DNA from: Rhodospirillales bacterium
GTDB taxonomy: Bacteria; Pseudomonadota; Alphaproteobacteria; Rhodospirillales; WMHbin7
Direction of reading: 5' to 3'
DNA length: 64,000 bases
NCBI GenBank assembly: GCA_016214125.1
Contig: JACRPC010000012.1
Coordinates: forward strand, 124,001 to 188,000
The position numbers and the translations under genes are program-made. Position 1 is the first letter of the stretch, and each line of letters opens with the position of its first letter. Under the pieces are notes generated by a model that made no database searches, was not told where the DNA came from, and worked only from the letters and a program-made list of their open reading frames with translations. Positions 28,196-37,147 of the stretch are shown here, piece by piece.

Positions 28196-29836
28196 TTACC
28201 GCCCCAGCCTTTGTCGAGCCTGGGCGCGGATGGGTGCCGGCACCTGGCTTTCCGGTAGGGCCAAGAGGCGGGCGGAATAGGCCTTGGCCTCGTCGGCAAG
28301 ACCCAATCGCTCGGCGGCGAAGGCGCCGTTGGCCAAGGGCTCGACCGCATCGGGCGCCACCGCCAAGGCCTGGCGGTAATGTTCGCGCGCCGCCTGGAAA
28401 CGCCCCTGCGCCAGGGCGTTGTTGCCCAATCCGGTCTGGGCGATCGATTTGTCGGGATGCTCGACCGCCAAGATCAGATAGGCGGCGATGCTTTCCTGGG
28501 CGCGGCCGGCCTGGCCGGCATGAACGCCGATCGCTTCCAAAAAGGCCAGGCGATCTTGGGGCAGGCGGGCCTTCTCGGCCCCCTCCCGCCACGCCGCCAG
28601 GGCGGCGTCGAGCCGCCTTTCGCGCCGATGATGCTGGGCCAGCCCGCTGTAACCGGAACCGCAGGCCGGATCGGTGCGGATCACCTTGGCGAAGAAAGCG
28701 CCGTCATTCTGCCAATCGGCGGCAAAGACATGGCTGGCAAAAAGCCCCAGCGGCAGAAGCGCCGCCAGCCCGGCCAGCAACGCCGGCCGCGCCTTGGGAA
28801 ACGACACCAGCAACGCGGGCGCCAGCAACGCCAGCCCGACCGAAGGCAGATAGAGATTGCGCAGCGCGAACACGCCCTTTTCGTGAAAGGCGCCCAGGAG
28901 CGGCGGCGCCAGGAAGAGGAAAAACCCAAGCACCGGCAAGCGGGTGGCGGGCGCCCACCAAGCCGAGCCCGCCAGCCCAAGCAGGACGACGAGGCCTAGG
29001 CCGCGCTCGGCCCAGCCGGCCGGCTGGGGTGGCATCGAGAAATAGAAGGGCGCGCCATCGGGCAGCAGGGCATAGCGCAACGACAACGCCGCGAAATCGC
29101 CCAGCCGCAGGAAGCCGTCGGCGGATAGGGCGAGGCGCGGCCCCTCGCCCGCCAGGGCCCAATGGCGCAGGCCGAGATAGACAAGCAGGACGAGAAGGAA
29201 AAGCGCCAGCCGACGCCAGGGGATGGCCTCGCCCCGCATCCAGGCCAGCAGCGCCAGGACAACCGGCAACAGCGCCGCCGTTTCCTTGACCAGAAGCGCG
29301 GCGGCAAAGGCGGCCAGCGCCCAGCCCAGCCGTTGCGCAAGCCAGGCCAGCAAGGCCAGAAGGACGAACAGGGTGAGCAAGGGATCGGTGGCGCCGGAAA
29401 TCCAGGCCACCGATTCCGCCTTGGCCGGATGGAAGGCAAACAGCCCTGCCGCCAGCCCCCAAAAAAGCGGATCGGCCTTGGGCCACAGGCGGCGCGCCAG
29501 CATCCAAACCAGCGCCGCATTGACGCCGTGCAGCAGGAGCGCCGCCAGATGAAAGGCCAAAGGCGCCGGGCCGAACAGCGTCTTCAGCAGCAGGTTCCAG
29601 ACGACATAGAGCGGGCGGTAGAATTGGCGGTCGGCCGTTTCCAGCCCGCTTGAGGCCCAGACTCCCTGGGCAAAGGCCTTGGGCAGGTTGGCAAGGGAAT
29701 CGAGGAACGGGTTGGCGGCGATCTGCGGCCAGTCGTCGGACACCCAATGGCCGGCCAGCGACGCCCCGTAGGCGAGAAGCAATCCCGCCGCCAGGATCAG
29801 TCCCTGCACCTTGGCGTCGCGCAACCGATCTTGCAT
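28196..29836 (-). CDS. Multi-spanning membrane protein with C-terminal TPRs (GT-C / TMTC-like)
   Basis: A 546-residue protein. The N-terminal two thirds carry about ten hydrophobic helices, with an acidic pair in the first external loop (WVSDDWPQI, D34-D35) typical of GT-C glycosyltransferases that use lipid-linked sugars. Residues about 400-546 are TPR repeats (AIAAYLILAVEHPDKSIAQ, AREHYRQALAVAPDAVEPLA). This arrangement resembles eukaryotic TMTC and bacterial PMT-like O-mannosyltransferases. The acceptor is unknown. It is transcribed with the HTH gene and divergently from the small DUF1674 gene. Confidence 0.75.
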   Translation of the reverse strand: MQDRLRDAKVQGLILAAGLLLAYGASLAGHWVSDDWPQIAANPFLDSLANLPKAFAQGVWASSGLETADRQFYRPLYVVWNLLLKTLFGPAPLAFHLAALLLHGVNAALVWMLARRLWPKADPLFWGLAAGLFAFHPAKAESVAWISGATDPLLTLFVLLALLAWLAQRLGWALAAFAAALLVKETAALLPVVLALLAWMRGEAIPWRRLALFLLVLLVYLGLRHWALAGEGPRLALSADGFLRLGDFAALSLRYALLPDGAPFYFSMPPQPAGWAERGLGLVVLLGLAGSAWWAPATRLPVLGFFLFLAPPLLGAFHEKGVFALRNLYLPSVGLALLAPALLVSFPKARPALLAGLAALLPLGLFASHVFAADWQNDGAFFAKVIRTDPACGSGYSGLAQHHRRERRLDAALAAWREGAEKARLPQDRLAFLEAIGVHAGQAGRAQESIAAYLILAVEHPDKSIAQTGLGNNALAQGRFQAAREHYRQALAVAPDAVEPLANGAFAAERLGLADEAKAYSARLLALPESQVPAPIRAQARQRLGR

Positions 29837-29877
29837 CCGCCTATCCTAGCTTTGGCGAATGGATTAGTCTTGGGTCG

Positions 29878-30030
29878 ATGAGCGACGACAAAAAGACCAC
29901 CGCGCCGGCCAAGGTGGAGCCCGAGCCGGCCAAACCCGCCCCGCCCGCCAAGGAGATCGGCGGCCCCGCCGGTCCTGAACCCACCCGCTATGGCGATTGG
30001 GAAAAAGCCGGCCGCTGCACGGATTTTTAG
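29878..30030 (+). CDS. DUF1674 protein, succinate dehydrogenase assembly factor 4 homologue
   Basis: A 50-residue protein with a Lys/Pro/Ala-rich N-terminus and the family signature GPEPTRYGDWEKAGRCTDF at the C-terminus. Homologues (SdhAF4/Sdh8) bind flavinylated SdhA and shield it during succinate dehydrogenase assembly. The stop codon overlaps the folK stop on the other strand (shared bases 30028-30029), so the two genes are directly convergent. Confidence 0.85.
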   Translation: MSDDKKTTAPAKVEPEPAKPAPPAKEIGGPAGPEPTRYGDWEKAGRCTDF

Positions 30031-30509
30031 ACCACCCTCGTTCCCTGCCCCGGGAGCAGGCGGGCGATGAGGTCGGCGATGGCGTCGCCGCTGGCCGGAT
30101 GGCGCCAGTGGGGCGCGATCTCGACCAGGGGCAAGAGCACGAAGGCCCTGGCCCCCATGCGCGGATGGGGCAGCACCGGATCGGCCGCTTGCACCCGGCC
30201 GTGGTAATCCAACAGATCGAGATCGAGCGGGCGCGCCGCGTTGGGCTCGCCCCGCACCCGGCCGAATTCGCGTTCGAGGGCGTGCAGGAGCGCCAGCAAT
30301 TCGGGCGGCGCCAAGGTGGTTTCCACGAGGGCGACGGCGTTCAAATAATCGGGCTGATCGGATGGCGGCCAGGCGGGGCTGCGGTAGGCGCGCGACACCC
30401 GCAACACCCGCACCCCTCTCGCCGCCAGCGCCGCCAAGGCGGCGCGGAAGGTTTCGGCGGGCGGCCCCGCCGGGCTCGGCAGATTGGCGCCAAGCCCGAT
30501 CAGGATCAC
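30027..30509 (-). CDS. folK: 2-amino-4-hydroxy-6-hydroxymethyldihydropteridine pyrophosphokinase
   Basis: A 160-residue HPPK of folate synthesis, transferring pyrophosphate from ATP to the pterin. Visible: GLGANLPSP at the N-terminus, YRSPAWPPSDQPDYLNAV, EREFGRVRGEPNAARPLDLDLL and PHPRMGARAFVLLPL. The GTG start shares bases with the phaC stop (GTGA). The longer open frame upstream lies inside phaC and is not HPPK-like. Coupling a folate gene to PHA synthase is probably chance of gene packing rather than pathway logic. Confidence 0.93.
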   Translation of the reverse strand: MILIGLGANLPSPAGPPAETFRAALAALAARGVRVLRVSRAYRSPAWPPSDQPDYLNAVALVETTLAPPELLALLHALEREFGRVRGEPNAARPLDLDLLDYHGRVQAADPVLPHPRMGARAFVLLPLVEIAPHWRHPASGDAIADLIARLLPGQGTRVV

Positions 30510-32305
30510 ACGATGCGGACCTTGACGTAGGAGCCGGGCGTATCCTCGATCGCCTTCAGCTTGCCCGCGCCGGGCTGGCGCGCCTTGACGCGCTTGTTGT
30601 CGATCTTCTCGATCCAGGCCTGCCAATCGGGCCACCAGGAGCCTTCCTTCTGGGTGGCGCTGGCCAACCAGGCGTCGGCGCTTTCGGGCAGGCTCTTGCC
30701 CGAACCAACCCAATGCGGATATTTGCCGGGCGGCGGGTTGACGACGCCGGCAATGTGTCCCGAACCCGAAAGGACGAAGCGTACCGGGCCGGCGTAAAGC
30801 TGGGTGGCGGCGTAAGCCGATTTCCAGGGCGCGATGTGGTCCTCGCGCGTCGCCAGGATGTAGATGGGCGTCTTGATGGTGCCGAGATCGATCGGCACGC
30901 CGCCCACCTCGATGCCGCCCGGGTCCTTCAAATTGTTGAGCTGGTACATGTTGCGCAGATAGAAGCTGTGCATCGCCGCCGGCATACGGGTGGAATCGGA
31001 ATTCCAGTAGAGCAGGTCGAAGGGAAACGGCTCCTTGCCCAGGAGATAATTGTTGATGACGAACGACCAGATGAGATCGTTGGCGCGCAGCATGTTGAAG
31101 GTGGTCGCCATCTCGCTGCCTTCGAGATAGCCGCGCTTGTTCATCTTCTCCTCGAGCGAGAGCAACTGCTCCTCGTCGATGAACACCTCAAGCTCGCCCG
31201 CCTCGGCGAAATCGACCATGGTGGCGAAGAAGGTGGCCGAAGCGATGCGGTCGTCCTTCTTGGCGGCCATGTAGGCCAGGGTGGTGGCCAACAGCGTGCC
31301 GCCCAGGCAGTAGCCAGCAACGTTGACCTTGTCCTGGCCGGTCGCGATCTTGATGGCGTTCAAGGCCGCCAAGGGGCCTTCGAACATGTAATCGGAGAAG
31401 GTCTTGCCGGCCAGCTTCTCGTCGGGATTGACCCAGGAGATCACGAACACCGTGTGGCCCTGTTCGGTCAGCCATTTGATGAGCGAGTTCTTGGGCCTCA
31501 GATCCAGGATGTAATATTTGTTGATCCAGGGCGGAATGATCAGCACCGGGCGCTCGAGCACCGTTTCGGTGGTGGGCGCGTATTGGAGAAGCTGGATCAG
31601 ATCGTTCTGATAGACCACCTTGCCCGGCGTCACCGCGATGTTCTCGCCCACCTTGAAGGCGTCGAGATCGGTCATCTTGATGGCGAGCTTGCCCTTGCCC
31701 CGCTCGAGATCGCCCAACAGATTGTTCAAGCCCTTGAGCAGATTCTCGCCGCCCGATTCGACGGTGGCGCGCAAGACCTGCGGGTTGGTCATGACGAAAT
31801 TCGAAGGCGCCATCGCATCGACGAATTGGCGGGTGTAGAAATCGACCTTCTTGGCGGTCTTCTCGTCCAGGCCCTCGACCTGGCCGACCACGCTTTGCAC
31901 CGTGCGCGCCGTGAGCAGGTAGGATTGCTTGACGAAATCGAAGACCTCGTTGGTCTGCCAGGCTTCGTCCTTGAAACGGTTGTCGGAGGGTTCGGGCGAA
32001 ACCACCGGCTCGGACTGTTCGCCCAGCATGCGCCGGGCGGTGTTCTGCCACAGCTTCATGTAATCGGACCACAGGCTCACCTGCGCCTCGACCAGCTTCG
32101 AGGGATCGGCCATCAGACGGCCCATCATCTCGACGAAAGCCTGGCCGACATTCATGGGATCGGCCATGCCAAGCTGCGGCTGGCTGGTCTGACGGGCCAG
32201 GAAATCGCTCATCAGCCTTTGGCTGCGCTCGGCGATGTTGGCGACCGCCTGGGTCAATTCCGCCGGATCGGGCAGTTTGATGTCAGCTTCCCGTTGCTCG
32301 CTCAT
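30506..32305 (-). CDS. phaC: Polyhydroxyalkanoate synthase, class I
   Basis: A 599-residue synthase polymerising 3-hydroxyacyl-CoA on PHA granules. The catalytic cysteine is C333 in the lipase-like box GYCLGG. The other triad members lie in ATREDHIAPW (Asp) and SGSGHIAGVVN (His). The length and N-terminal domain fit class I, the single-subunit, short-chain type. No phaA/phaB genes are adjacent; the phasin gene is 12 kb away in this window. It is divergent from an OmpA-like lipoprotein gene. Confidence 0.97.
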   Translation of the reverse strand: MSEQREADIKLPDPAELTQAVANIAERSQRLMSDFLARQTSQPQLGMADPMNVGQAFVEMMGRLMADPSKLVEAQVSLWSDYMKLWQNTARRMLGEQSEPVVSPEPSDNRFKDEAWQTNEVFDFVKQSYLLTARTVQSVVGQVEGLDEKTAKKVDFYTRQFVDAMAPSNFVMTNPQVLRATVESGGENLLKGLNNLLGDLERGKGKLAIKMTDLDAFKVGENIAVTPGKVVYQNDLIQLLQYAPTTETVLERPVLIIPPWINKYYILDLRPKNSLIKWLTEQGHTVFVISWVNPDEKLAGKTFSDYMFEGPLAALNAIKIATGQDKVNVAGYCLGGTLLATTLAYMAAKKDDRIASATFFATMVDFAEAGELEVFIDEEQLLSLEEKMNKRGYLEGSEMATTFNMLRANDLIWSFVINNYLLGKEPFPFDLLYWNSDSTRMPAAMHSFYLRNMYQLNNLKDPGGIEVGGVPIDLGTIKTPIYILATREDHIAPWKSAYAATQLYAGPVRFVLSGSGHIAGVVNPPPGKYPHWVGSGKSLPESADAWLASATQKEGSWWPDWQAWIEKIDNKRVKARQPGAGKLKAIEDTPGSYVKVRIV

Positions 32306-32463
32306 GGTCCAAACCTTATGATTCCCGGGTTAGGCCCTCGCCGCATGCTGGCGCTGGGCTTTCTCGACGAGGCTCTATATACTTCGTCGGTCGCGCCGTC
32401 GAGAGCTAGAATTCCTCCGAACGGCGCGATTTGGATTCGGGCATCACGAAGCGGTAGGCGACC

Positions 32464-33585
32464 ATGGGCCTCTTGAGGATAAAAATTAAGCAAATTCAAA
32501 GCATTGCTCGATTTGGCGGGCGGGTGGCGTTGGTCGGGCTCCTGGCCGGCGGGCTGGGCGCCTGCTCGGTTCCGGACGCCGCCAACCCGGTCGAATGGTA
32601 CAAATCGAGCCGCGATTGGGTGGTCGGCAAGGACGAAAGCCCGGAAACCAAGGCCAAGAAAGCCGAATCGGACGCCAAATCCCGGGCCGGAGCCAACGAG
32701 CCCTTCCCCGACGTCAAGACCGTGCCCGACCGGCCGGTGGTAACCCCGGAAAAGCAACGGGAAATGGCGGCACGCGGCCTGGTCGGCGATCGCGCCAACG
32801 CCCGCTATGCCGACGAGGCGGTAAGGCGCGACACCGGCACCGGCGCACCGCCCCCGCCCCGCCCGCTCGCCGAAGCGCCGCCGGTGCCCGCCGCCCCGCC
32901 GCAAGTGCCGGTGGCCAGCGCGCCCCTTGCCCCCAGCCAGCCGCCGACCACCGTCCAGCCGGCCCAGCCGGGCCTGCGCCTGGTGCAGCCGGCGCAAAGC
33001 GGCGAAACGGCCGATCAGGTTTTCCGCCGCCGCCTGGCGGAATCGGGCGCCCGCACCATCGCCCCCGAACTGGCCAACCAGGCCCTGGCCGCCGGCCAAC
33101 CTCAATCCGGCCAAGTGGTCTTGCGCCCGCCGCCGGGCGTGACGCCGATCGCCGCCGCCCAACCAATGCCCGCCGCTCAGCCGGCGCTGGCCGTCGGCGG
33201 ACGGAGCGGTCTGGTCGCGCCGCGCACCGGCGCCGCCCAGCCCTTCGCAACGCTGAATTTCGATGTCGGCTCGACCGCCATCGGAGCCGAAGGGATGGCG
33301 CTGATCCGCCAGGCCGCCGACGCCGCCAAGGCCGGCCATCGCGTGGTCGTGGTCGGCCATGCGTCGAGCCGCACCCGCGATCTCGATCCCACCCAGCACC
33401 AGATGGTCAATTTCGAGATATCGGCCGCCCGCGCCGACGCGGTGGCCCGCGAACTGCGCCGCATGGGGGTGACCGCCGACCGTCTGGTGGTCGCCGCCAA
33501 GTCGGACAGCGAACCCCTGACGAGCGAGGAGATGCCCTCGCAGGAGGCCATCAACCGCCGCGCCGAAATCTATCTCGAACGCTGA
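32464..33585 (+). CDS. OmpA-family lipoprotein with a long Pro/Ala-rich linker
   Basis: A 373-residue protein with a lipoprotein signal (LLAGGLGAC lipobox, Cys at about 37). A low-complexity Pro/Ala/Gln-rich region runs from about 120 to 265. The C-terminal OmpA/Pal-like peptidoglycan-binding domain begins about 275 (LNFDVGSTAIGAEG, VVVGHASSR, SAARADAVARELRRMG, INRRAEIYL). It probably tethers the outer membrane to the cell wall across a flexible linker. The 158-base region before it is shared with phaC and holds both promoters, which I could not assign confidently. Confidence 0.85.
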   Translation: MGLLRIKIKQIQSIARFGGRVALVGLLAGGLGACSVPDAANPVEWYKSSRDWVVGKDESPETKAKKAESDAKSRAGANEPFPDVKTVPDRPVVTPEKQREMAARGLVGDRANARYADEAVRRDTGTGAPPPPRPLAEAPPVPAAPPQVPVASAPLAPSQPPTTVQPAQPGLRLVQPAQSGETADQVFRRRLAESGARTIAPELANQALAAGQPQSGQVVLRPPPGVTPIAAAQPMPAAQPALAVGGRSGLVAPRTGAAQPFATLNFDVGSTAIGAEGMALIRQAADAAKAGHRVVVVGHASSRTRDLDPTQHQMVNFEISAARADAVARELRRMGVTADRLVVAAKSDSEPLTSEEMPSQEAINRRAEIYLER

Positions 33586-33614
33586 TCGTCTGACCTTCTA
33601 CTCTCCGAGGCTCC

Positions 33615-34838
33615 ATGGACCAGGAATTCCACCGCATCAAACGCCTGCCCCCTTACGTATTCGCGGAAGTCAACGCCATGAAGGCCCGCGCCCGCGCCCA
33701 GGGCGAGGACATCATCGATTTCGGCATGGGCAATCCCGACCAGCCGACCCCGCCGCACATCGTCGAGAAACTGGTCGAGGCGGCCCGCAATCCCAAGGCG
33801 CACCGCTACAGCATGTCGCGCGGCATTCCCGGTCTGCGCAAGGCCCTGGCCAGCTATTACCAGCGCCGCTTCAACGTCGAGCTTGATCCGGAGAGCGAGG
33901 TCATCGTCACCCTGGGCTCGAAGGAGGGCTTGGCCAATCTCGCCTCGGCCATCACCAGTCCGGGCGACGTGGTGCTGGTGCCCAACCCCAGCTATCCGAT
34001 CCATCCCTACGGCTTCATCATCGCCGGTGGCGTCTGCCGCTACATTCCGGCAGCGCCCGACCAGGAACTGCTGAAGGCGATCGAGCGCGGCGTTCATCAC
34101 AGCGTGCCCAAGCCGGTGGCGCTGGTGCTCAACTACCCCTCGAACCCGACCGCCTTCATCGCCGATCGCGATTTCTATGCTCAGGTGGTCGATTTCTGCC
34201 GCTTCCACGGCATCTACATCCTCTCCGATCTCGCCTACGCCGAAATCTATTTCGACGGCAACCCGCCGCCTTCGATCCTGGAAGTGCCGGGCGCCCGCGA
34301 GATCGCGGTCGAGTTCACCTCGATGAGCAAGACCTACAACATGCCGGGCTGGCGCATGGGCTTCGCCGCCGGCAACAAGCGCCTGATCGGCGCACTGACC
34401 CGCATCAAATCCTATCTCGATTACGGCGCCTTCACGCCGATCCAGGTGGCGGCGGCGGCGGCCTTGAACGGGCCGCAGGACTGCGTCGAGGAAATCCGCC
34501 AGATGTACAAGCAGCGCCGCGACGTGCTGATCGAGGGCCTGGACGCCGCCGGCTGGCCGGTGCCCAGCCCCGCCGCCACCATGTTCGCCTGGGCGCCCAT
34601 TCCGGCTCCCTTTGCCCATCTGGGCTCGATCGAGTTCTCCAAGCTTCTTCTGCGCGAGGCCAAGGTGGCGGTGGCGCCGGGTCTGGGCTTCGGCGAGCAT
34701 GGCGACGCCTTCGTGCGCATCGGCCTGGTCGAGAACGTCCATCGCACCCGCCAGGCGCTGCGCTCGATCAAGGCCTTCCTCGGCTCCTACGACAAGGCGC
34801 TGGAAGCCTCGGAAAAGCAGCGGGCGGCCGCCCGATGA
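33615..34838 (+). CDS. PLP-dependent class I/II aminotransferase (AlaC / LL-DAP aminotransferase-like)
   Basis: A 407-residue fold-type I aminotransferase. The PLP lysine is K239 in SMSKTYNMPGWRMGF. The N-terminus (FHRIKRLPPYVFAEVNAMKA) is typical of the alphaproteobacterial group next to hom. Likely substrates are alanine, glutamate and related 2-oxo acids. It overlaps hom by 4 bases (ATGA), suggesting a role in aspartate-family amino acid supply. It is unlikely to serve the phosphonate operon 20 kb away, although aminotransfer to phosphonoacetaldehyde is not excluded by sequence. Confidence 0.9.
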   Translation: MDQEFHRIKRLPPYVFAEVNAMKARARAQGEDIIDFGMGNPDQPTPPHIVEKLVEAARNPKAHRYSMSRGIPGLRKALASYYQRRFNVELDPESEVIVTLGSKEGLANLASAITSPGDVVLVPNPSYPIHPYGFIIAGGVCRYIPAAPDQELLKAIERGVHHSVPKPVALVLNYPSNPTAFIADRDFYAQVVDFCRFHGIYILSDLAYAEIYFDGNPPPSILEVPGAREIAVEFTSMSKTYNMPGWRMGFAAGNKRLIGALTRIKSYLDYGAFTPIQVAAAAALNGPQDCVEEIRQMYKQRRDVLIEGLDAAGWPVPSPAATMFAWAPIPAPFAHLGSIEFSKLLLREAKVAVAPGLGFGEHGDAFVRIGLVENVHRTRQALRSIKAFLGSYDKALEASEKQRAAAR

Positions 34839-36127
34839 GCCAAGCTTTGAAGGTTGCCCTCGCCGGCCTGGGCACGGTGGGCGGCGGCACGGCCGCGTTG
34901 CTGGCCGAGCAGGCCGAACTTTTGGCGCTGCGCGCCGGCCGGCCGATCGAGCTGGTGGCGGCGGCCAATCTGGAGAAGCCCAAGGACGTACCGCTGGGCA
35001 AAGCCGCCTTCTTCACCGACGCCCGCCAGATGGTGGCCGAAACGTCCTTCGACGTGCTGGTGGAACTGATCGGCGGCGCCCAGGGCATCGCGCTCGACAT
35101 CGCCAAGGCGGCTTTGGCCAAGGGCCGCTCGGTCGTCACCGCCAACAAGGCGATGATCGCCCATCACGGCGTCGAATTGGCGGCACTGGCGGAAGCGAAC
35201 GGCGCCACCTTGGCCTTCGAAGCTTCGGTGGGCGGCGGCATTCCGATCATCAAAACGCTGCGCGAGGGCTTGGCCGGCAACCGCATCCGTTCGGTGATGG
35301 GAATCCTGAACGGCACCTGCAACTACATCCTCACCACCATGCGCGCCAGCGGCCGCGATTTCGCCGACGTTCTGGCCGAGGCGCAGAAGCTGGGCTATGC
35401 CGAGGCCGATCCCGGCTTCGACATCGACGGCATCGACACCGCCCACAAGCTGGCGATCCTGGCCAGCTTGGCCTTCGCCACCCCGGTCGCGATCGACAAG
35501 GTGGCCTGCGAGGGCATTCGCCACGTTTCCGCCCTCGACATCCAATATGCCGACGAGCTGGGCTACCGCATCAAGCTTCTGGGCGTGGCGCGCCAGACCG
35601 GGCAAGGCATCGAGCAACGGGTCTATCCGGCGATGGTGCCGCTCTCCTTCCCCTTGGCCCATGTCGACGGCGTCTTCAACGCCATCGTCACCGAGGGCGA
35701 TTTCGTCGGCCGCTCGGTCTTGGAAGGCCGCGGCGCCGGCGCCCGCCCCACCGCCTCGGCCGTGGTCGCCGATCTGGTCGATCTGGCGCGCGGCCGTTCG
35801 GTGCCCGCCTTTGGCGTGCCGGTGACGGCGCTCAAGACCCAGCCGGCGGCACCCAACGAGGCCCATGCCAGCGCCTATTACATCCGCCTGATGGTCAAGG
35901 ACCAGCCCGGCGTCTTCGCCGATATCGCCGCCGCGCTGCGCGACGAGAAGGTTTCAATGGAGCAGATCATCCAGCGCGGCCGCTCGCCCGGCGCCACCGT
36001 GCCGGTGGTGATGACCGTGCACGAAACCGTCGAGGCGGCGATGCTGCGGGCGCTGGCCCGCATCGGCAAACTTGCCGCCCTGGCCGAGCCGCCCCGGCTG
36101 ATCCGCATCGAGGCGCCCACCGCCTAA
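34835..36127 (+). CDS. hom: Homoserine dehydrogenase
   Basis: A 430-residue enzyme reducing aspartate semialdehyde to homoserine for threonine and methionine. The N-terminal NAD(P) motif is ALAGLGTVGGGTAAL. The catalytic region includes ANKAMIAHHG, EASVGGGIPII, GILNGTCNYI and DPGFDIDGIDTAHK. A C-terminal ACT domain (from about 345: YYIRLMVKDQPGVFADI) is the usual site of threonine feedback. The start overlaps the aminotransferase stop; glpX follows after 27 bases. Confidence 0.97.
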   Translation: MSQALKVALAGLGTVGGGTAALLAEQAELLALRAGRPIELVAAANLEKPKDVPLGKAAFFTDARQMVAETSFDVLVELIGGAQGIALDIAKAALAKGRSVVTANKAMIAHHGVELAALAEANGATLAFEASVGGGIPIIKTLREGLAGNRIRSVMGILNGTCNYILTTMRASGRDFADVLAEAQKLGYAEADPGFDIDGIDTAHKLAILASLAFATPVAIDKVACEGIRHVSALDIQYADELGYRIKLLGVARQTGQGIEQRVYPAMVPLSFPLAHVDGVFNAIVTEGDFVGRSVLEGRGAGARPTASAVVADLVDLARGRSVPAFGVPVTALKTQPAAPNEAHASAYYIRLMVKDQPGVFADIAAALRDEKVSMEQIIQRGRSPGATVPVVMTVHETVEAAMLRALARIGKLAALAEPPRLIRIEAPTA

Positions 36128-36154
36128 CGCCTGACGCGACGAACGGAGCCCACC

Positions 36155-37147
36155 ATGCCCGATTCCCGCCCACCGATGGATCGCAACCTGGCCCTGGAGG
36201 CGGTGCGCGTCACCGAGGCCGCCGCGCTGGCCTCTTCGCGCTTCATGGGTCGTGGCGACGAGGAGGCCGCCGATCAGGCCGCCATGCAGGCCATGCACGA
36301 CGCCCTTCAGGGGCTGTTGATCGACGGAACGGTGGTGATCGGCGAAGGCCAGGAGGGCGAGGTGCCGATGCTGTTCGCCGGCGAGCGGGTCGGCGCCGGA
36401 AAAGGCCCCGAGATCGACATCGCGCTCGACGCCCTGGAAGGCACCACCATCACCGCCAAGGGCGGCAACCATGCGGTGGCGGTGATGGCCTTCACCGGCA
36501 AGGGCGGTTTCCTGGCCGTGCCCGACATCTACATGGAAAAGATCGCCGTCGGCCCCGGCCTGCCCGCCGATGTGGTCGATCTCAATGCGCCGGCGGCCGA
36601 GAATCTCGCCAATCTCGCCAAGGCCAAGGGCGAGGAGATCGAAGACCTGTTGGTCTGCATTCTCGATCGGCCCCGCCACGAAGAGCTGATCGCCCAGGTG
36701 CGCGAGACCGGCGCCCGCATCACCCTGATTTCCGATGGCGACGTCTCGGGCGTCATCGCCACCGCGCTGCCCGACAGCGGCATCGACATCTATATGGGCT
36801 CGGGCGGCGCGCCGGAAGGCGTGCTGGCCGCCGCGGCGCTGGTTTGCGCCGGCGGCCAGATGCAGGGCAAGCTGATTTTCCGGGGCGAGGCCGAGAAGGA
36901 ACGGGCAAGGCGCGCCGGACTGGCCGCCGTCACCGACCGGCTCCATCTGGCCGATCTGGTCAAGGGCGACGTGATGTTCGCCGCCACCGGGGTCACCGAC
37001 GGCGCTATCCTGAGCGGCGTACGCCGCTCGCACGGCACCGCCGTCACCCATTCGCTGGTGATGCGGGCCCGCTCGGGCACCATCCGCTTCCTCGAATCCC
37101 ATCACAGCCATCTCTTCAAGGCCGACATCGCGCCTGGCAAGCGATGA
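36155..37147 (+). CDS. glpX: Fructose-1,6-bisphosphatase, class II
   Basis: A 330-residue GlpX-type phosphatase. Metal and substrate motifs include VVIGEGQEGEVPML, DIALDALEGTT, LISDGDVSGVIA and YMGSGGAPEGVLAAAAL. It catalyses the gluconeogenic (or Calvin-cycle) step to fructose 6-phosphate. A GGAG site lies before the ATG. Its stop overlaps the recJ start (ATGA). With pckG elsewhere in the window, the organism clearly maintains gluconeogenesis from C4 acids. Confidence 0.96.
   Translation: MPDSRPPMDRNLALEAVRVTEAAALASSRFMGRGDEEAADQAAMQAMHDALQGLLIDGTVVIGEGQEGEVPMLFAGERVGAGKGPEIDIALDALEGTTITAKGGNHAVAVMAFTGKGGFLAVPDIYMEKIAVGPGLPADVVDLNAPAAENLANLAKAKGEEIEDLLVCILDRPRHEELIAQVRETGARITLISDGDVSGVIATALPDSGIDIYMGSGGAPEGVLAAAALVCAGGQMQGKLIFRGEAEKERARRAGLAAVTDRLHLADLVKGDVMFAATGVTDGAILSGVRRSHGTAVTHSLVMRARSGTIRFLESHHSHLFKADIAPGKR

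Noticed and set aside
33615-34838. Aminotransferase as the missing phosphonoacetaldehyde transaminase
   Set aside because: It is coupled to homoserine dehydrogenase by an ATGA overlap and lies 20 kb from the phosphonate operon; the amino-acid role is more likely.
34612-37143. Very long plus-strand open frame (over 1400 codons) running into recJ
   Set aside because: Upstream of 37144 its translation is Arg/Gly/Pro-rich noise out of frame with hom and glpX, which are unmistakable. GC-rich DNA rarely shows stops in shadow frames.
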